From assembly GCF_027533845.1 (NCBI RefSeq), contig NZ_JAPZVN010000009.1, positions 62,001 to 126,000 of the forward strand: a stretch of DNA of 64,000 bases, read 5' to 3'. Below are positions 1 to 8,971 of the stretch, one piece after another. Source of the DNA: Streptomyces sp. RPT161. GTDB lineage: Bacteria; Actinomycetota; Actinomycetes; Streptomycetales; Streptomycetaceae. The position numbers and the translations under genes were made by a program. Each line of letters opens with the position of its first letter. The stretch's first letter is position 1. The notes beneath the pieces are model-generated. The model was not told the origin of the DNA and did no database searches. It saw only the letters and a list, made by a program, of their open reading frames with translations.

Positions 1-4
1 CACA

Positions 5-472
5 GTGCAACTGCGTACCGTCCTGATCGCCGCCCTGATCGGTTCCGCCACCGCTGTGTCCGCCGCACCCGCACACGCGGGTCCTCCGGCCACCGGCATG
101 CTGGTGACGGCGGCGCGGCAGCCCGATGCCGTACTCGCGCAGGCGCGTACCGAAGCCCGGGTGGACGCCTTCTTCCGTGACTATCGTCAAGCCGTCCTCC
201 GCCGGGGCGGCAGACCTCGTGCCGTACGCATCAAGTACCTCACCGCCCGGCTGAACAAGAGGCTGGACCACTGGGCCGAGCGGCACGGCGCCGATCCGGT
301 CTTCCACGCGCGCAAGGTGCCCGGGCAATGGTCGGTGCGATATGAAGGCACCGCCGCTGCCTACTCCACGGTCGTCCTGACGGAGCGCTGGGGGTCCGGG
401 GCCGTCCGGGAGCTCGTGTTCCAGGTCCGGCTGCCGGACCTGCGCATCATGGACCTTGAGGACCCCGCCTGA
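5..472 (+). CDS. small secreted protein, unknown function
   Basis: About 155 residues from a GTG at base 5. The start is uncertain because the window begins only four bases earlier, so the gene could extend further upstream. The N-terminus looks like a Sec signal peptide: a basic start, a hydrophobic run of alanines, leucines and isoleucines, and an AHA-G cleavage region near residues 24-26. The mature part is basic and rich in Arg and Ala, with no recognised catalytic motif. It is probably exported or held at the cell surface. I do not recognise the family. Confidence 0.55.
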   Translation: MQLRTVLIAALIGSATAVSAAPAHAGPPATGMLVTAARQPDAVLAQARTEARVDAFFRDYRQAVLRRGGRPRAVRIKYLTARLNKRLDHWAERHGADPVFHARKVPGQWSVRYEGTAAAYSTVVLTERWGSGAVRELVFQVRLPDLRIMDLEDPA

Positions 473-483
473 CCACTCGCCCA

Positions 484-770
484 GTGACTCGACCCCACCT
501 CAGCCCGGACGGGGCGTCCCTCTACGTCGCCAACGGCGGGTCCAACAGCGTCTCGGTGCTCGACACCCGAACCAACCGGGTGACCGCGTCGGTACCGGTC
601 GGTGTCTCCCCGGTGAGCGCGGCTGTCAGTCGCGAAGGCTCCAGGGCCTACGTCGCCGATATCGGCCCGGGAAGGTGTCCGTGATCGACACCCGTACCCA
701 CCGCGTCACGGCGACCGTCGCCGTGGGCCCCCCGGACACCGCCCCTTCAACCTGGCGCCAACCCTTCCCA
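484..770 (+). pseudogene. YVTN beta-propeller repeat protein remnant, frameshifted
   Basis: Two successive YVTN-type propeller blades are readable: one in the frame of base 484 (a VANGGSNSVSVLDTRTNRV-like stretch, then AYVAD) and the next in another frame (KVSVIDTRTHRVTATVAVG). The frame changes near base 670. Intact members carry many such blades and a signal peptide. Here only about two survive, the N-terminus is missing and the 3' part dissolves into non-homologous sequence. This is a decayed fragment, not a working gene. It lies directly after the preceding secreted-protein gene. Confidence 0.7.
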
Positions 771-821
771 GCGGGGCCGTCATTCCGCCAAGGGGGCGGC
801 CGCCTACTGCCAAGGGAGCCG

Positions 822-858
822 TGAGGCCCAACCAGGTACAGCGCCTGATTGGGCCTCA
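822..858. terminator. long stem-loop downstream of the pseudogene
   Basis: Arms at 822-836 and 844-858 pair over 15 positions with a single mismatch around a 7-base loop. No T-run follows, which is normal for actinobacterial terminators. The mismatch becomes a G-U wobble on the minus-strand transcript, so it may act on minus-strand transcription as well or instead. Confidence 0.55.
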
Positions 859-1009
859 CCTGCGGCGCCCGTCGCTCGTGCCTGTTCTCTTCGATCCGTC
901 GCCGAACTCCAGCCGCTCGTTCTGGGCGGTTGCAGTCCTTCTTGTCGAGGGTCAGCACGTGCCGAAAGGAAGACACCGAGCGGTATCTGGTCGGGCGCTC
1001 ATCCTCGAC

Positions 1010-1252
1010 TCATCCGCCGCTCTTGCGTCGGAACGATCGCTGCCTCGCAGCCGGACCCTGAGCACCGTGGACCTTCGACGAGTCCGGGCCCGCGGATCCT
1101 GTACCAGCGCCCGCCTGCTGACCGCGCTTACGCGCCAGGGCTTCCTGGAACTTGCGCTTCAGGTCGTACTGGCCGTCATCGCCAGGCGCCAGGGAAGGAC
1201 TCTCTGAATCAGCTGGCTCGGGAACTTCGTGCGGTTGAGTTTCAGCGGCCAT
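1010..1252 (-). CDS. DUF5302-like small protein
   Basis: 80 residues. The ATG at 1252 is chosen over an upstream in-frame start at 1285 because AGGAGG sits five bases before it. The protein is acidic at the N-terminus. A DLKRKFQEALARK segment follows, then a linker, and the C-terminus reads KVHGAQGPAARQRSFRRKSG. This layout matches a small streptomycete family I recall as DUF5302, whose function is unknown to me. There is no signal peptide or membrane segment, so it is probably cytoplasmic. It stands alone between the degenerate region and a divergent SDR gene. Confidence 0.7.
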   Translation of the reverse strand: MAAETQPHEVPEPADSESPSLAPGDDGQYDLKRKFQEALARKRGQQAGAGTGSAGPDSSKVHGAQGPAARQRSFRRKSGG

Positions 1253-1519
1253 GGGGACCTCCTGGGTTCGGGCCTTTGGAGGCACAGCTTGTCACGCCGC
1301 GCGCCTCGGCGGGTGGTCCGCTGGTCGGCTGCTCGGATCCCAGCCGAAGCGGGACCGAGTCGACCGGTCGACAGCAGGGCGTTCTGTGGCCTGATCGGCG
1401 ACCGGCCGGAACAGACCCCGAGCCGTCCGGGTGAATCAGTCCGCCAACGCCCGTACCGTCCGCGTATGACTGCATAAGATCCTTGACGGCCGCATGTCCA
1501 CCGGAAGGGACACCGGATC

Positions 1520-2206
1520 GTGACCACATCGATCGTCGTCGGAGGAAGCGGCGGCCTGGGACGCGTTCTGGCGCAGCGATTCGCTGACCGCGGAGACACC
1601 GTCATCATCACCAGCCGCACCAGCGCACGCGCCGAGAGCGCTGCCGCCGAGATCGCCGGCACGGTGCGGGGCCTGGCACTTGACCTGTCGAGGCCGCAGA
1701 CCATCGATGGAGCGCTCGCCGACGTAGGCGAAGTCGACAACCTGGTGATCAGCGCCGTCGCGGAGCTTTTCACCACTGTCGCGGACTTCGACATCACCAA
1801 GGCCGTCGACCTCGTGACCATCAAACTGGTGGGGTACACGGAGACCGTGCGAGTTCTGCGTGACCGGTTCACCCCCGGGGCGTCGGTCGTACTGTTCGGC
1901 GGGCTGGCCAAAGAACGCCCCTACCCAGGATCCACCATGGTGAGCGCCAGCAACGCGGGTATCACCGGCCTGATGAAGACCCTCGCGGTGGAGATTGCGC
2001 CCCACCGCGTCAACGCCATCCACCCCGGCGTGGTGGGCGACCATCCGAGGTGGCGCGACGCCCCGGACCATCCCCACGTGTCCCGTACTCCCATCGGGCG
2101 CCTCGTGACGATGGCGGAGGTCGCCGACGCTGCCGACTTCCTCCTTCGCAACACCGGTGTCAACGCCCAAGAGCTGTTCGTTGACGGCGGAGTACGCATC
2201 ACCTGA
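1520..2206 (+). CDS. atypical SDR-family protein lacking the catalytic Tyr/Lys
   Basis: 228 residues from a GTG start with AGGGA nine bases upstream. A classical N-terminal Rossmann fold is visible: GGSGGLG for NAD(P) binding near residue 8, an LDLS strand, and an ISA strand where NAG is usual. The C-terminus has the ELFVDGG ending typical of SDR enzymes. Where the family normally has YxxxK, this protein reads VSASN, so both the catalytic tyrosine and lysine appear to be replaced. It may be a divergent reductase using other residues or a non-catalytic cofactor-binding protein. The substrate cannot be told. Confidence 0.75.
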   Translation: MTTSIVVGGSGGLGRVLAQRFADRGDTVIITSRTSARAESAAAEIAGTVRGLALDLSRPQTIDGALADVGEVDNLVISAVAELFTTVADFDITKAVDLVTIKLVGYTETVRVLRDRFTPGASVVLFGGLAKERPYPGSTMVSASNAGITGLMKTLAVEIAPHRVNAIHPGVVGDHPRWRDAPDHPHVSRTPIGRLVTMAEVADAADFLLRNTGVNAQELFVDGGVRIT

Positions 2207-2535
2207 TGCGAGTGACGTATGTGGTCCCGCCACCAGGTCGACCACCCAGGTGCGCTGACCGCACGCCGCGCCGTCCCGAATACGGTCGGCCAAACGCTGA
2301 CAAGATCGCTGTCCATGCGGCGCGAGTAGTGGTGTGACGACTCTCGTTTCGATGCCGTCCGGCGGTGCACGTCAGTCGTGTCAGCGAGGCTGGAGGCGTC
2401 GGGGCCGTCAGCCGACGAACTCAGAGGGCTTTCACAGGTAGTTGGCCATGTGAAGTCAACCCAATGGTCGGCATGCTGGTTCCGCCCATGGCGCGTACCA
2501 CGATGAGGCTCCCCCCACTCTCTCCTGGAGGACCC

Positions 2536-2976
2536 GTGCCCAAGCTCTCCGCTGCCCGAATGTGGGCGTCCGTTCCCGCCGCGGCGCTCTGCCTCGCGGT
2601 GTCGTGGATCCACGTGCAGGACCAGGGCGGCTTCCCCGGCAACAAAACGCCCGCATATGTCGCCGCCGGGTACTACCTGCTGGAGGCCGCCGGAGTGATC
2701 GCCGCCGGACTGCTGTTACTGGCGGCCCGCCGGGGCGCGAGGGCCCTTCCGGTATGGCTGTTGGCGGCCTGCGTCGGCATCGGACCGCTGGTCGGTTATG
2801 TACTGTCGCGAGGTCCGGGACTGCCGGACTACTCGGACGACAAGGGCAACTGGGCGGAGCCGCTCGGCCTGGTCAGCCTGGTGGTCGAGGCGGCTCTGAT
2901 CGCCATCTCGCTGACCGTCCTGCGCACGGCGGGCGGCGGAGCGCGCGGGCAGCAACTCCGGGCGGGCGCGAACTAG
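2536..2976 (+). CDS. small four-helix membrane protein, unknown function
   Basis: 146 residues. The GTG at 2536 is preferred to the open frame's earlier start at 2365 because GGAGG lies four bases before it and hydrophobic sequence starts at once. About four transmembrane segments are visible: residues 8-25, 38-60, 68-85 and 105-130. A soluble loop, GPGLPDYSDDKGNW, lies between the third and fourth. It is probably a cytoplasmic-membrane protein; no transport or enzymatic motif was found. Codon 61 (bases 2716-2718) is TTA, the leucine codon that in Streptomyces needs the bldA tRNA, so translation may be developmentally gated. Confidence 0.6.
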   Translation: MPKLSAARMWASVPAAALCLAVSWIHVQDQGGFPGNKTPAYVAAGYYLLEAAGVIAAGLLLLAARRGARALPVWLLAACVGIGPLVGYVLSRGPGLPDYSDDKGNWAEPLGLVSLVVEAALIAISLTVLRTAGGGARGQQLRAGAN

Positions 2977-3121
2977 CCTCCGGGTGCCGTGCCCTGGTGC
3001 TCGGCTGCACGTCTCCGGGCCCCCGCCACGGTGGCCGACGTACCCAGGGCGCTGGTCGGCCGGCGCCAACCGTGCGAAGCCGGGCGGCAGCAGCGCCCGG
3101 CAGGGCGCCGCAGGTTCGGCC

Positions 3122-4048
3122 CTATCCCCGACCGCTTCGAAGCCCCGGCGTGGCCTCGACCAGGCTCTCGAAGCCCGACGGCGGGCGGCCCAGCAGTTCC
3201 GCCACATCGTTGGTGACCCGGTCGTAACGGTTCTCCCGGTGCAGTTCGGCCATCGTGGCGATGTGGTCGAAGACGTGCGGTGACAGACCGAGTGGCTTGA
3301 GGTCGCGCTCAAGCCACTCGTCGTACGGTACGTCGACGTAGCTCACGGTGCGGCCCAGGGCGCTGGAGAACTCGGCGGCGATGGCGGTCATGTCACGCGA
3401 CGCGGCGCCGGTCAACTCGTAGACGCTGCCGACCGGTGGTGACGGATCGAGAAGCAGCCGGGTGGCCACCGCCGCCACATCGCCGGAGGCCACGGGCGAG
3501 GTGCGGGCGTCGCCGAACGGGAGGCGGATCGTGTCGTCGCGTTGGATCGAGGCGACAGCGAGCATGCCGAACAGCGGGTTCTCCATGAACACAGTCGGCC
3601 GGATGTGGATGACCGGCAGCCCCGACCAGTTGAGGACGTGTTCGGCGAGCCAGTGCAGTCGCTGCTGGTTCGACTCCGTACTACTGGTGAGGCTCATCTG
3701 CGATACCGTCATCTGGGAGATGTTCACCAACAGTTCAAGCCGCTCGCCCTCAAGTGCCGCCGCGGCCACGGTAGCCGTGGCCTCCAGGTAGCCGGGCGAC
3801 ACGCTCATCCCGAAGTAGGCCCTGCGGCAACCCTCCAGGGCCGCCACCACGTCCGCGCCGCGGGTGAGGTCGCCGACCACCACTTCCACGCCGTCCAGCG
3901 CCCGCAGAACCGCGGCCCGGTCGTCGTCGTGGTGTACCAGGGCGCGTACCGGCACCCCGTGCTCGCGCAATCCCGCCACCACCTTCCCGCCCACACCCCC
4001 GATGCCGGCAGCGGCTCCGGTGACCAGGATCGGATGAGCACTTGGCAT
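3122..4048 (-). CDS. NmrA-like NAD(P)-binding oxidoreductase
   Basis: 308 residues from the ATG at 4048 (GGAAGG upstream); the frame stays open further upstream without a better start. The N-terminus has a glycine-rich nucleotide loop, VTGAAAGIGGVGGKVV, and a VVVGDLT strand. The middle contains VNISQMTVSQM and IRPTVFMENPL, as in NmrA/atypical SDR proteins that sense or reduce quinones with NADPH. It has no signal peptide. Members often replace YxxxK, and none is obvious here. It is transcribed towards, and convergent with, the small membrane-protein gene. Confidence 0.75.
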   Translation of the reverse strand: MPSAHPILVTGAAAGIGGVGGKVVAGLREHGVPVRALVHHDDDRAAVLRALDGVEVVVGDLTRGADVVAALEGCRRAYFGMSVSPGYLEATATVAAAALEGERLELLVNISQMTVSQMSLTSSTESNQQRLHWLAEHVLNWSGLPVIHIRPTVFMENPLFGMLAVASIQRDDTIRLPFGDARTSPVASGDVAAVATRLLLDPSPPVGSVYELTGAASRDMTAIAAEFSSALGRTVSYVDVPYDEWLERDLKPLGLSPHVFDHIATMAELHRENRYDRVTNDVAELLGRPPSGFESLVEATPGLRSGRG

Positions 4049-4810
4049 GGTGGCCTTCCCACGGTCGACGACTCGTTCCGGTTCCCTTTCTACGGCACGT
4101 CGACCGCCCCCGGCACGCCCCGGCAGGCCCCGGCCGCGGCGGCCACCCGGCAGGACTAGCGCTGTCCCGGCCAAGGCAAGCCTGTTTCTTGCAACAACCA
4201 AGGGCGAGTCTTTACGCGATCCGAGCGCCGTTTGGCGGGATCGGGGCCGCCCCGGCGACAATCCGCTGGCCGGTTCTCGGAGCAAATCTTCTGCCGGGCC
4301 GCGACGCAAAGTTACTGGACACCTTTCATGGACATGACCGGCATGGAATCGCGAATGGGACCCCGGAGCGGCGGCGAACAGCAAGCGGAGTGCCGTTCGA
4401 TTCTGAATCTATGGCATACCTGTGAATTAACTGTCAACCCGGAAGATGGGACAGTCACCTTTGGTATACGTTCTTCGGGAGTAACCGGCCATCCGACGTT
4501 GGCCCATATACCGCTATTCCACGAGACCACGCATACCTAGTTTTCGTTTCGGTTCAACGCGCTACTACTTGGCAGGTCGACGGCCCTTGTCGCGAGAGGA
4601 GCCGCCTGACGTGCAGGTACCACAAGCCGACCGATTCGCACACCCCATGCGGCACTCAAGCCAACCGGCCGGTTTCCGGACCGGTTTGCACACCAGCCCG
4701 CCACGCGCTCCACTGCTTCCCGTCACCTGCGGGAAACATCAAGTGGCGCACAGCGAAATGCAAAGACAATTAAAAAACCCTCCTGCATTACGGGGTCACA
4801 AGGAGTGGCT
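4049..4810. other. long intergenic region upstream of the Pls-like synthetase gene
   Basis: About 760 bases with no convincing gene; the short open frames across it have neither good ribosome sites nor protein-like composition. Bases 4380-4560 and 4740-4790 are clearly more AT-rich than the surroundings, as expected of promoter DNA. A 12-base perfect palindrome lies at 4663-4674. This region probably carries the promoter and regulatory sites for the polymer locus that begins at 4811. Confidence 0.55.
4663..4674. promoter_or_regulatory. 12-bp palindrome, candidate operator
   Basis: AACCGGCCGGTT is a perfect palindrome about 140 bases before the synthetase start, followed at once by a further CCGGACCGG half-repeat. 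It could be a regulator site, but short GC palindromes are common in this genome. Confidence 0.3.
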
Positions 4811-7800
4811 ATGCCAGAGGCACAACCAATCGCACCTTCCGCCAAGGTGGGTGATGATCCGGGCGCGGTTACCGCGACGCGCCCCCGGGCGTTACCACCC
4901 ACTCGGGGACTGATCCAGTTCTTCGAGCGGACATGCGACCGAACACCTGAGAACACCGCACTGGTCTGCGGTGACACACAGCTCAGCTACGCCGAACTCG
5001 ACCGCCGGGCGAATCGGTTGGCGCGGCTGCTCAGACGGCGCGGCGCCGGGGAGGGCCGGGCTGTCGGGATCCTGCTCGACCGTTCCGTGGACACCTATGT
5101 CGCCCTGCTCGGCGTGATGAAGGCTGGTGCCGCCTACGTTCCACTTGACCCTTCGTTCCCTGCCGACCGGGTGGCGTTCATCGCCCGGGACGCCGAGTTG
5201 TGCGATCTGGTGACGTCGTCCACCATGTCACACCGCACGCAAGGGCTTTCCTGCCCGGTCCTCGAACTGGACGAGTGCGCAGAGGAGTTGGCCGGTCAAT
5301 CGGCCGAGCGCCCCGCAGGCGGCGTCAGCCCGTCGTCGCTGTGCTACGTCATCTACACCTCGGGAACCACCGGCCGCCCCAAGGGCGTTGCCGTCTCGCA
5401 CGCCAACATCGTCAACTTCCTGCGCGTGGTCACGCCCATCTATCGGGTGAACGGCGATGACAGGGTCTACCAAGGGCTGTCCATCGCGTTCGACTTCTCG
5501 GTGGAGGAGATCTGGCCCGCGTGGTCGGCGGGGGCGACACTGGTGGCCGGGCCGACCGACGACCGTCGCGTCGGGCAGGGGCTGGCCGACTTCCTGGTCG
5601 AGAACGCGATCACGGTGCTGTGCTGCGTCCCGACGCTGCTGACCACCATCGAGGGCGAAGTCCCCTCACTGCGCAGCCTGTTGGTGAGCGGCGAGGCCTG
5701 CCCGCCCGACCTGGTGCGCCGCTGGCACCGCCCCGGCCGCCGCATCCTCAACGCGTACGGCCCCACCGAGTCGACGGTGACCGCGACCTGCGGAGAACTG
5801 CACCCGCATCGCCCGGTCACCATCGGAACGCCGCTGCCCACCTACCGGGTCTACATCCTCAACGACCGGATGCGCCCGGTCGCCGAGGGCGAGAGCGGTG
5901 AGATCTGCGTCGGCGGCCCCGGAGTGGCGATCGGCTACCTCAACCGGCCGGAGCTGACCGCGGAGCGGTTCGTGACCAACCCGGTCGAGCACGAGCGGGC
6001 CGAACACCCGCGCATCTACCGCACCGGGGACCTGGGCCGGTTCACCTCCACCGGGGAGATCGAGTACCTGGGCCGGATCGACACCCAGGTCAAGATCCGC
6101 GGCTACCGCATCGAGTTGGCCGAGATCGAGGAGGTGCTGCGGGAGGACGAGGCGGTCGAGAACGCGGTCGTCACCCCGCTGGAGCGGGACGGCGTGGTGC
6201 AGGACCTGGTCGGCTACGTCACGCTGACCGGCCGTACCGGTGGCGAGAGTCACGACCAGTTGCGGGAACGCCTGCACACCGCGCTACGCCGAAGACTCCC
6301 CGAGTACATGATCCCGTCGTTCGTCGAAGTGCTTCCGGAGTTCCCGCTGTTGGCGGCCGACAAGGTGGACCGGGCGGCGCTGCCCGCCCCGGCCTCTCCC
6401 CCGCTGGCGCGCGGTTCCCGCCCGCACGTCGCCGCGGCCACTGCGCTGGAGCGCCAACTGGCCGCGGTGTGGCGGGAGGTGCTGGGCGCCGAGAACGTCT
6501 CGGTGGAGGACGACTTCTTCTGCGACCTGGGCGGCCACTCCATGGCGGCGGCCCGGCTCGTCTCCCGGCTGCGTCGGCAACCGGAGTTGGCCACCGTGGC
6601 CATGGCCGACCTGTACGCCCACCCCACCATCCGCGATCTCGCCACGTACCTGGACACCGGCGATCAGGCCCCCGACGAGCAGCCGTCGGCGGAACCGGCG
6701 CCCCCGGTCCGGCACCACTCCAGTGCCCGGGTCGCGTTGTGCGGCATCGCCCAGATCGGCTCCCTGTACGCGTGGTTGCTGCTGGCCGGTCTGCCACTCG
6801 GTGTGCTGGTCTACCGGCTGCTGGCGGTGTGGCACGAGCCGGTGCGCGCGGTGGCCCCGCACTCCGCCCTCAACTGGCTCAGCCATCTGGGGTTCGGCGC
6901 GTTCATACCGCTGGAGATCGGCTGGCTGCTGGTGAGCCTGCTGGTGCTCCCGCTGCTCGTCGGCCGACTGCTGATGGCGGGGGTCCGGCCCGGCTGGTAT
7001 CCGCTGTGGGGCGTGACGTATCTGCGGTTCTGGCTGTACGGCAAGGTGCTGGCGCTCTCCCCGATCGCGCTGCTGACCGGTTCACCGCTGCTGCCGCCGA
7101 TGTTGCGGCTGCTGGGGGCGAGGATCGGCCGCGGCTGCCATCTGTCGTCCGTCGTCGCGCTGCCGTGCTTCCTGCGGCTCGGCGACGAGGTGAGCGTCGG
7201 CTACGGCGCGCGGTTGCTGCCGTTCCTGGTAGAGGACGGCTGGCTGCGGCTGGCGCCGGTGGCGCTGGGCGATCGCAGCTACGTCGGCACCAACAGCGTC
7301 GTGATGCCGGGCGCCACCCTGGGCAGCGGCGCGTCCGTGGGCGACCAGTCGCTGGTCCCCGCCGACCGGACCGTACCGGCCGACGAGCACTGGTCCGGCT
7401 CTCCCGCACGCCGTCAGGACGCCCGCCCGGCGCTGCTGGACGCCATGGCCGCGGACGCCGACGACCGGCGCTGGCCGCTACGGCTGCTGGCCGGATACGC
7501 CCTGGGATCACTGCTGTTGATACTCGTGCCGCTGGTCATCGCCGACGCCACCGGAACCCTGGTCGGCTATGTGACCGTCAGGGACGGCCTCGTCTGGGGC
7601 TGCCTGTCCACGTTGGCGGTCGGGCCGCTGGTGGTGGTGCTCACCTGCCTTCTGGTCCTCGTCCTCAAGCGCGCGTTGCTGCCGCGGGTACGGGCGGGCG
7701 TCCATCCGGAGCGCAGCGGCTTCGGGGTGCGCAAGTGGATCGGCGACGGCCTGATGAACACCAGCCTGGTCCTGACCCACGCCCTGTACTCCACCCTGTA

Positions 7801-8857
7801 CCTGGTGCCGTTCCTGCGCTGGCTGGGTGCGCGCACCGGCCGCTGGTCGGAGGTGGCCACGGTCAGCTTCGTCGATCCGGACATGCTGGTCATCGGCGAA
7901 CGCAGCTTCGTCGCGGACGTCAGCGTGGTGGGGCCCGCGGTCTTCCACCGGGGCCGGATCGCGCTGGCACCGGCGGAAGTGGGGAAGCGCAGCTTCGTCG
8001 GCAACGGCGCACTGGTGCCCGGCTCCTGCCGAATGGGCGACAACAGCCTGCTGGGCGTGCACTCCGTGGCGCCGACCCGGCCGGTGGACCCGGAGACGAC
8101 CTGGCTGGGGTCACCGGCGATCTTCCTGCCGCGCCGGGAGGAGAGCCAGAACTTCCCGGCGAAGTACACCTACGACCCGAGCCCCGGGCTGATCGCCGCC
8201 CGGCTGGTCATCGAGTACTTCCGGGTCACCCTGCCCGGCACCTTCGCGGCCCTCGGCGTGCTGCTGAGCCTGTACGCCGCGATCGGCCTCGCCAAGTCGG
8301 CTTCCCCGACGGCCCTGTTCCTGCTCGGACCGGCGCTGCTGCTCGGCGTCGGCGTACTGGCCACCCTGCTCACCGTGGTCCTGAAATGGCTGGTGATCGG
8401 CCGCTACCGGCCACGGGTCGAACCGCTGTGGGGCATCTGGGTGCGGCGCACCGAACTGATCACCGGGTTGTTCGAGAACCTCGTCGTGCCGTCGCTGGTG
8501 AACTTCCTCACCGGAACGCCCCTGATGGGTACGGTCATGCGGCTGTTCGGCGCCCGGATCGGCCGCCGGGTGTGGCTGTCCACCACCTACATGACGGAGT
8601 TCGACCTGGTGGAGGTCGGCGACGACGCGGCGGTCGGAGAGGTCACCTCGTTGCAGACCCACCTGTTCGAGGACCGCGTGATGAAGATGTCCAACGTCAG
8701 GGTCGGCAAGGCGAGTTCGGTCGGCCCCCGGACGGTCGTGCTCTACGACGCCGAGGTCGGCGCCGGTACCTCACTGGACGCGCTGTCCCTGCTGATGAAG
8801 GGCGAGCGGCTGCCCGACCGCACGAGGTGGCGCGGCATCCCTGCCCGTCCCTGTTGA
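4811..8857 (+). CDS. Pls-like membrane NRPS: homopoly(amino acid) synthetase, probably poly-diaminobutyrate
   Basis: 1348 residues; ATG at 4811 with AAGGAG five bases upstream. Order: adenylation domain (about 35-520; YTSGTTGRPKG, NAYGPTE, YRTGDL, VKIRGYRIEL), carrier domain with LGGHS (Ser577), then three soluble hexapeptide/acyltransferase-like domains (about 740-877, 965-1130, 1197-1348), each preceded by a pair of transmembrane helices. There is no condensation or thioesterase domain. This is the architecture and nearly the length of epsilon-poly-L-lysine synthetase, which activates one basic amino acid and polymerises it at the membrane. The specificity code I read is D-F-E-C-L-S-A-V-T-K; Glu at the third position suits a cationic side chain. 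The following Dab aminotransferase and aspartokinase genes suggest 2,4-diaminobutyrate as monomer (inference). Codon 28 is TTA. Confidence 0.85.
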   Translation: MPEAQPIAPSAKVGDDPGAVTATRPRALPPTRGLIQFFERTCDRTPENTALVCGDTQLSYAELDRRANRLARLLRRRGAGEGRAVGILLDRSVDTYVALLGVMKAGAAYVPLDPSFPADRVAFIARDAELCDLVTSSTMSHRTQGLSCPVLELDECAEELAGQSAERPAGGVSPSSLCYVIYTSGTTGRPKGVAVSHANIVNFLRVVTPIYRVNGDDRVYQGLSIAFDFSVEEIWPAWSAGATLVAGPTDDRRVGQGLADFLVENAITVLCCVPTLLTTIEGEVPSLRSLLVSGEACPPDLVRRWHRPGRRILNAYGPTESTVTATCGELHPHRPVTIGTPLPTYRVYILNDRMRPVAEGESGEICVGGPGVAIGYLNRPELTAERFVTNPVEHERAEHPRIYRTGDLGRFTSTGEIEYLGRIDTQVKIRGYRIELAEIEEVLREDEAVENAVVTPLERDGVVQDLVGYVTLTGRTGGESHDQLRERLHTALRRRLPEYMIPSFVEVLPEFPLLAADKVDRAALPAPASPPLARGSRPHVAAATALERQLAAVWREVLGAENVSVEDDFFCDLGGHSMAAARLVSRLRRQPELATVAMADLYAHPTIRDLATYLDTGDQAPDEQPSAEPAPPVRHHSSARVALCGIAQIGSLYAWLLLAGLPLGVLVYRLLAVWHEPVRAVAPHSALNWLSHLGFGAFIPLEIGWLLVSLLVLPLLVGRLLMAGVRPGWYPLWGVTYLRFWLYGKVLALSPIALLTGSPLLPPMLRLLGARIGRGCHLSSVVALPCFLRLGDEVSVGYGARLLPFLVEDGWLRLAPVALGDRSYVGTNSVVMPGATLGSGASVGDQSLVPADRTVPADEHWSGSPARRQDARPALLDAMAADADDRRWPLRLLAGYALGSLLLILVPLVIADATGTLVGYVTVRDGLVWGCLSTLAVGPLVVVLTCLLVLVLKRALLPRVRAGVHPERSGFGVRKWIGDGLMNTSLVLTHALYSTLYLVPFLRWLGARTGRWSEVATVSFVDPDMLVIGERSFVADVSVVGPAVFHRGRIALAPAEVGKRSFVGNGALVPGSCRMGDNSLLGVHSVAPTRPVDPETTWLGSPAIFLPRREESQNFPAKYTYDPSPGLIAARLVIEYFRVTLPGTFAALGVLLSLYAAIGLAKSASPTALFLLGPALLLGVGVLATLLTVVLKWLVIGRYRPRVEPLWGIWVRRTELITGLFENLVVPSLVNFLTGTPLMGTVMRLFGARIGRRVWLSTTYMTEFDLVEVGDDAAVGEVTSLQTHLFEDRVMKMSNVRVGKASSVGPRTVVLYDAEVGAGTSLDALSLLMKGERLPDRTRWRGIPARPC
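4892..4894 (+). promoter_or_regulatory. TTA codon in the Pls-like gene (bldA-type control)
   Basis: In-frame TTA leucine codon, codon 28 from the ATG at 4811. In Streptomyces such codons make translation depend on the bldA tRNA, so synthesis would be tied to development. Confidence 0.6.
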
Positions 8858-8971
8858 GCCGAGGGCGCCCGTCCTCGTCGCGCCAAGTCCCGGCGTTCCC
8901 GGCACACCGGAGGCGGCCGAGTGCCGCATCGACCAACATCCCGCAGTCTTCTGCTCTCTCGCGGAGAAACC

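Noticed and set aside
4232-4540. A 102-residue frame in the region upstream of the synthetase gene
   Set aside because: No ribosome site, no recognisable fold, in AT-richer promoter-like DNA.
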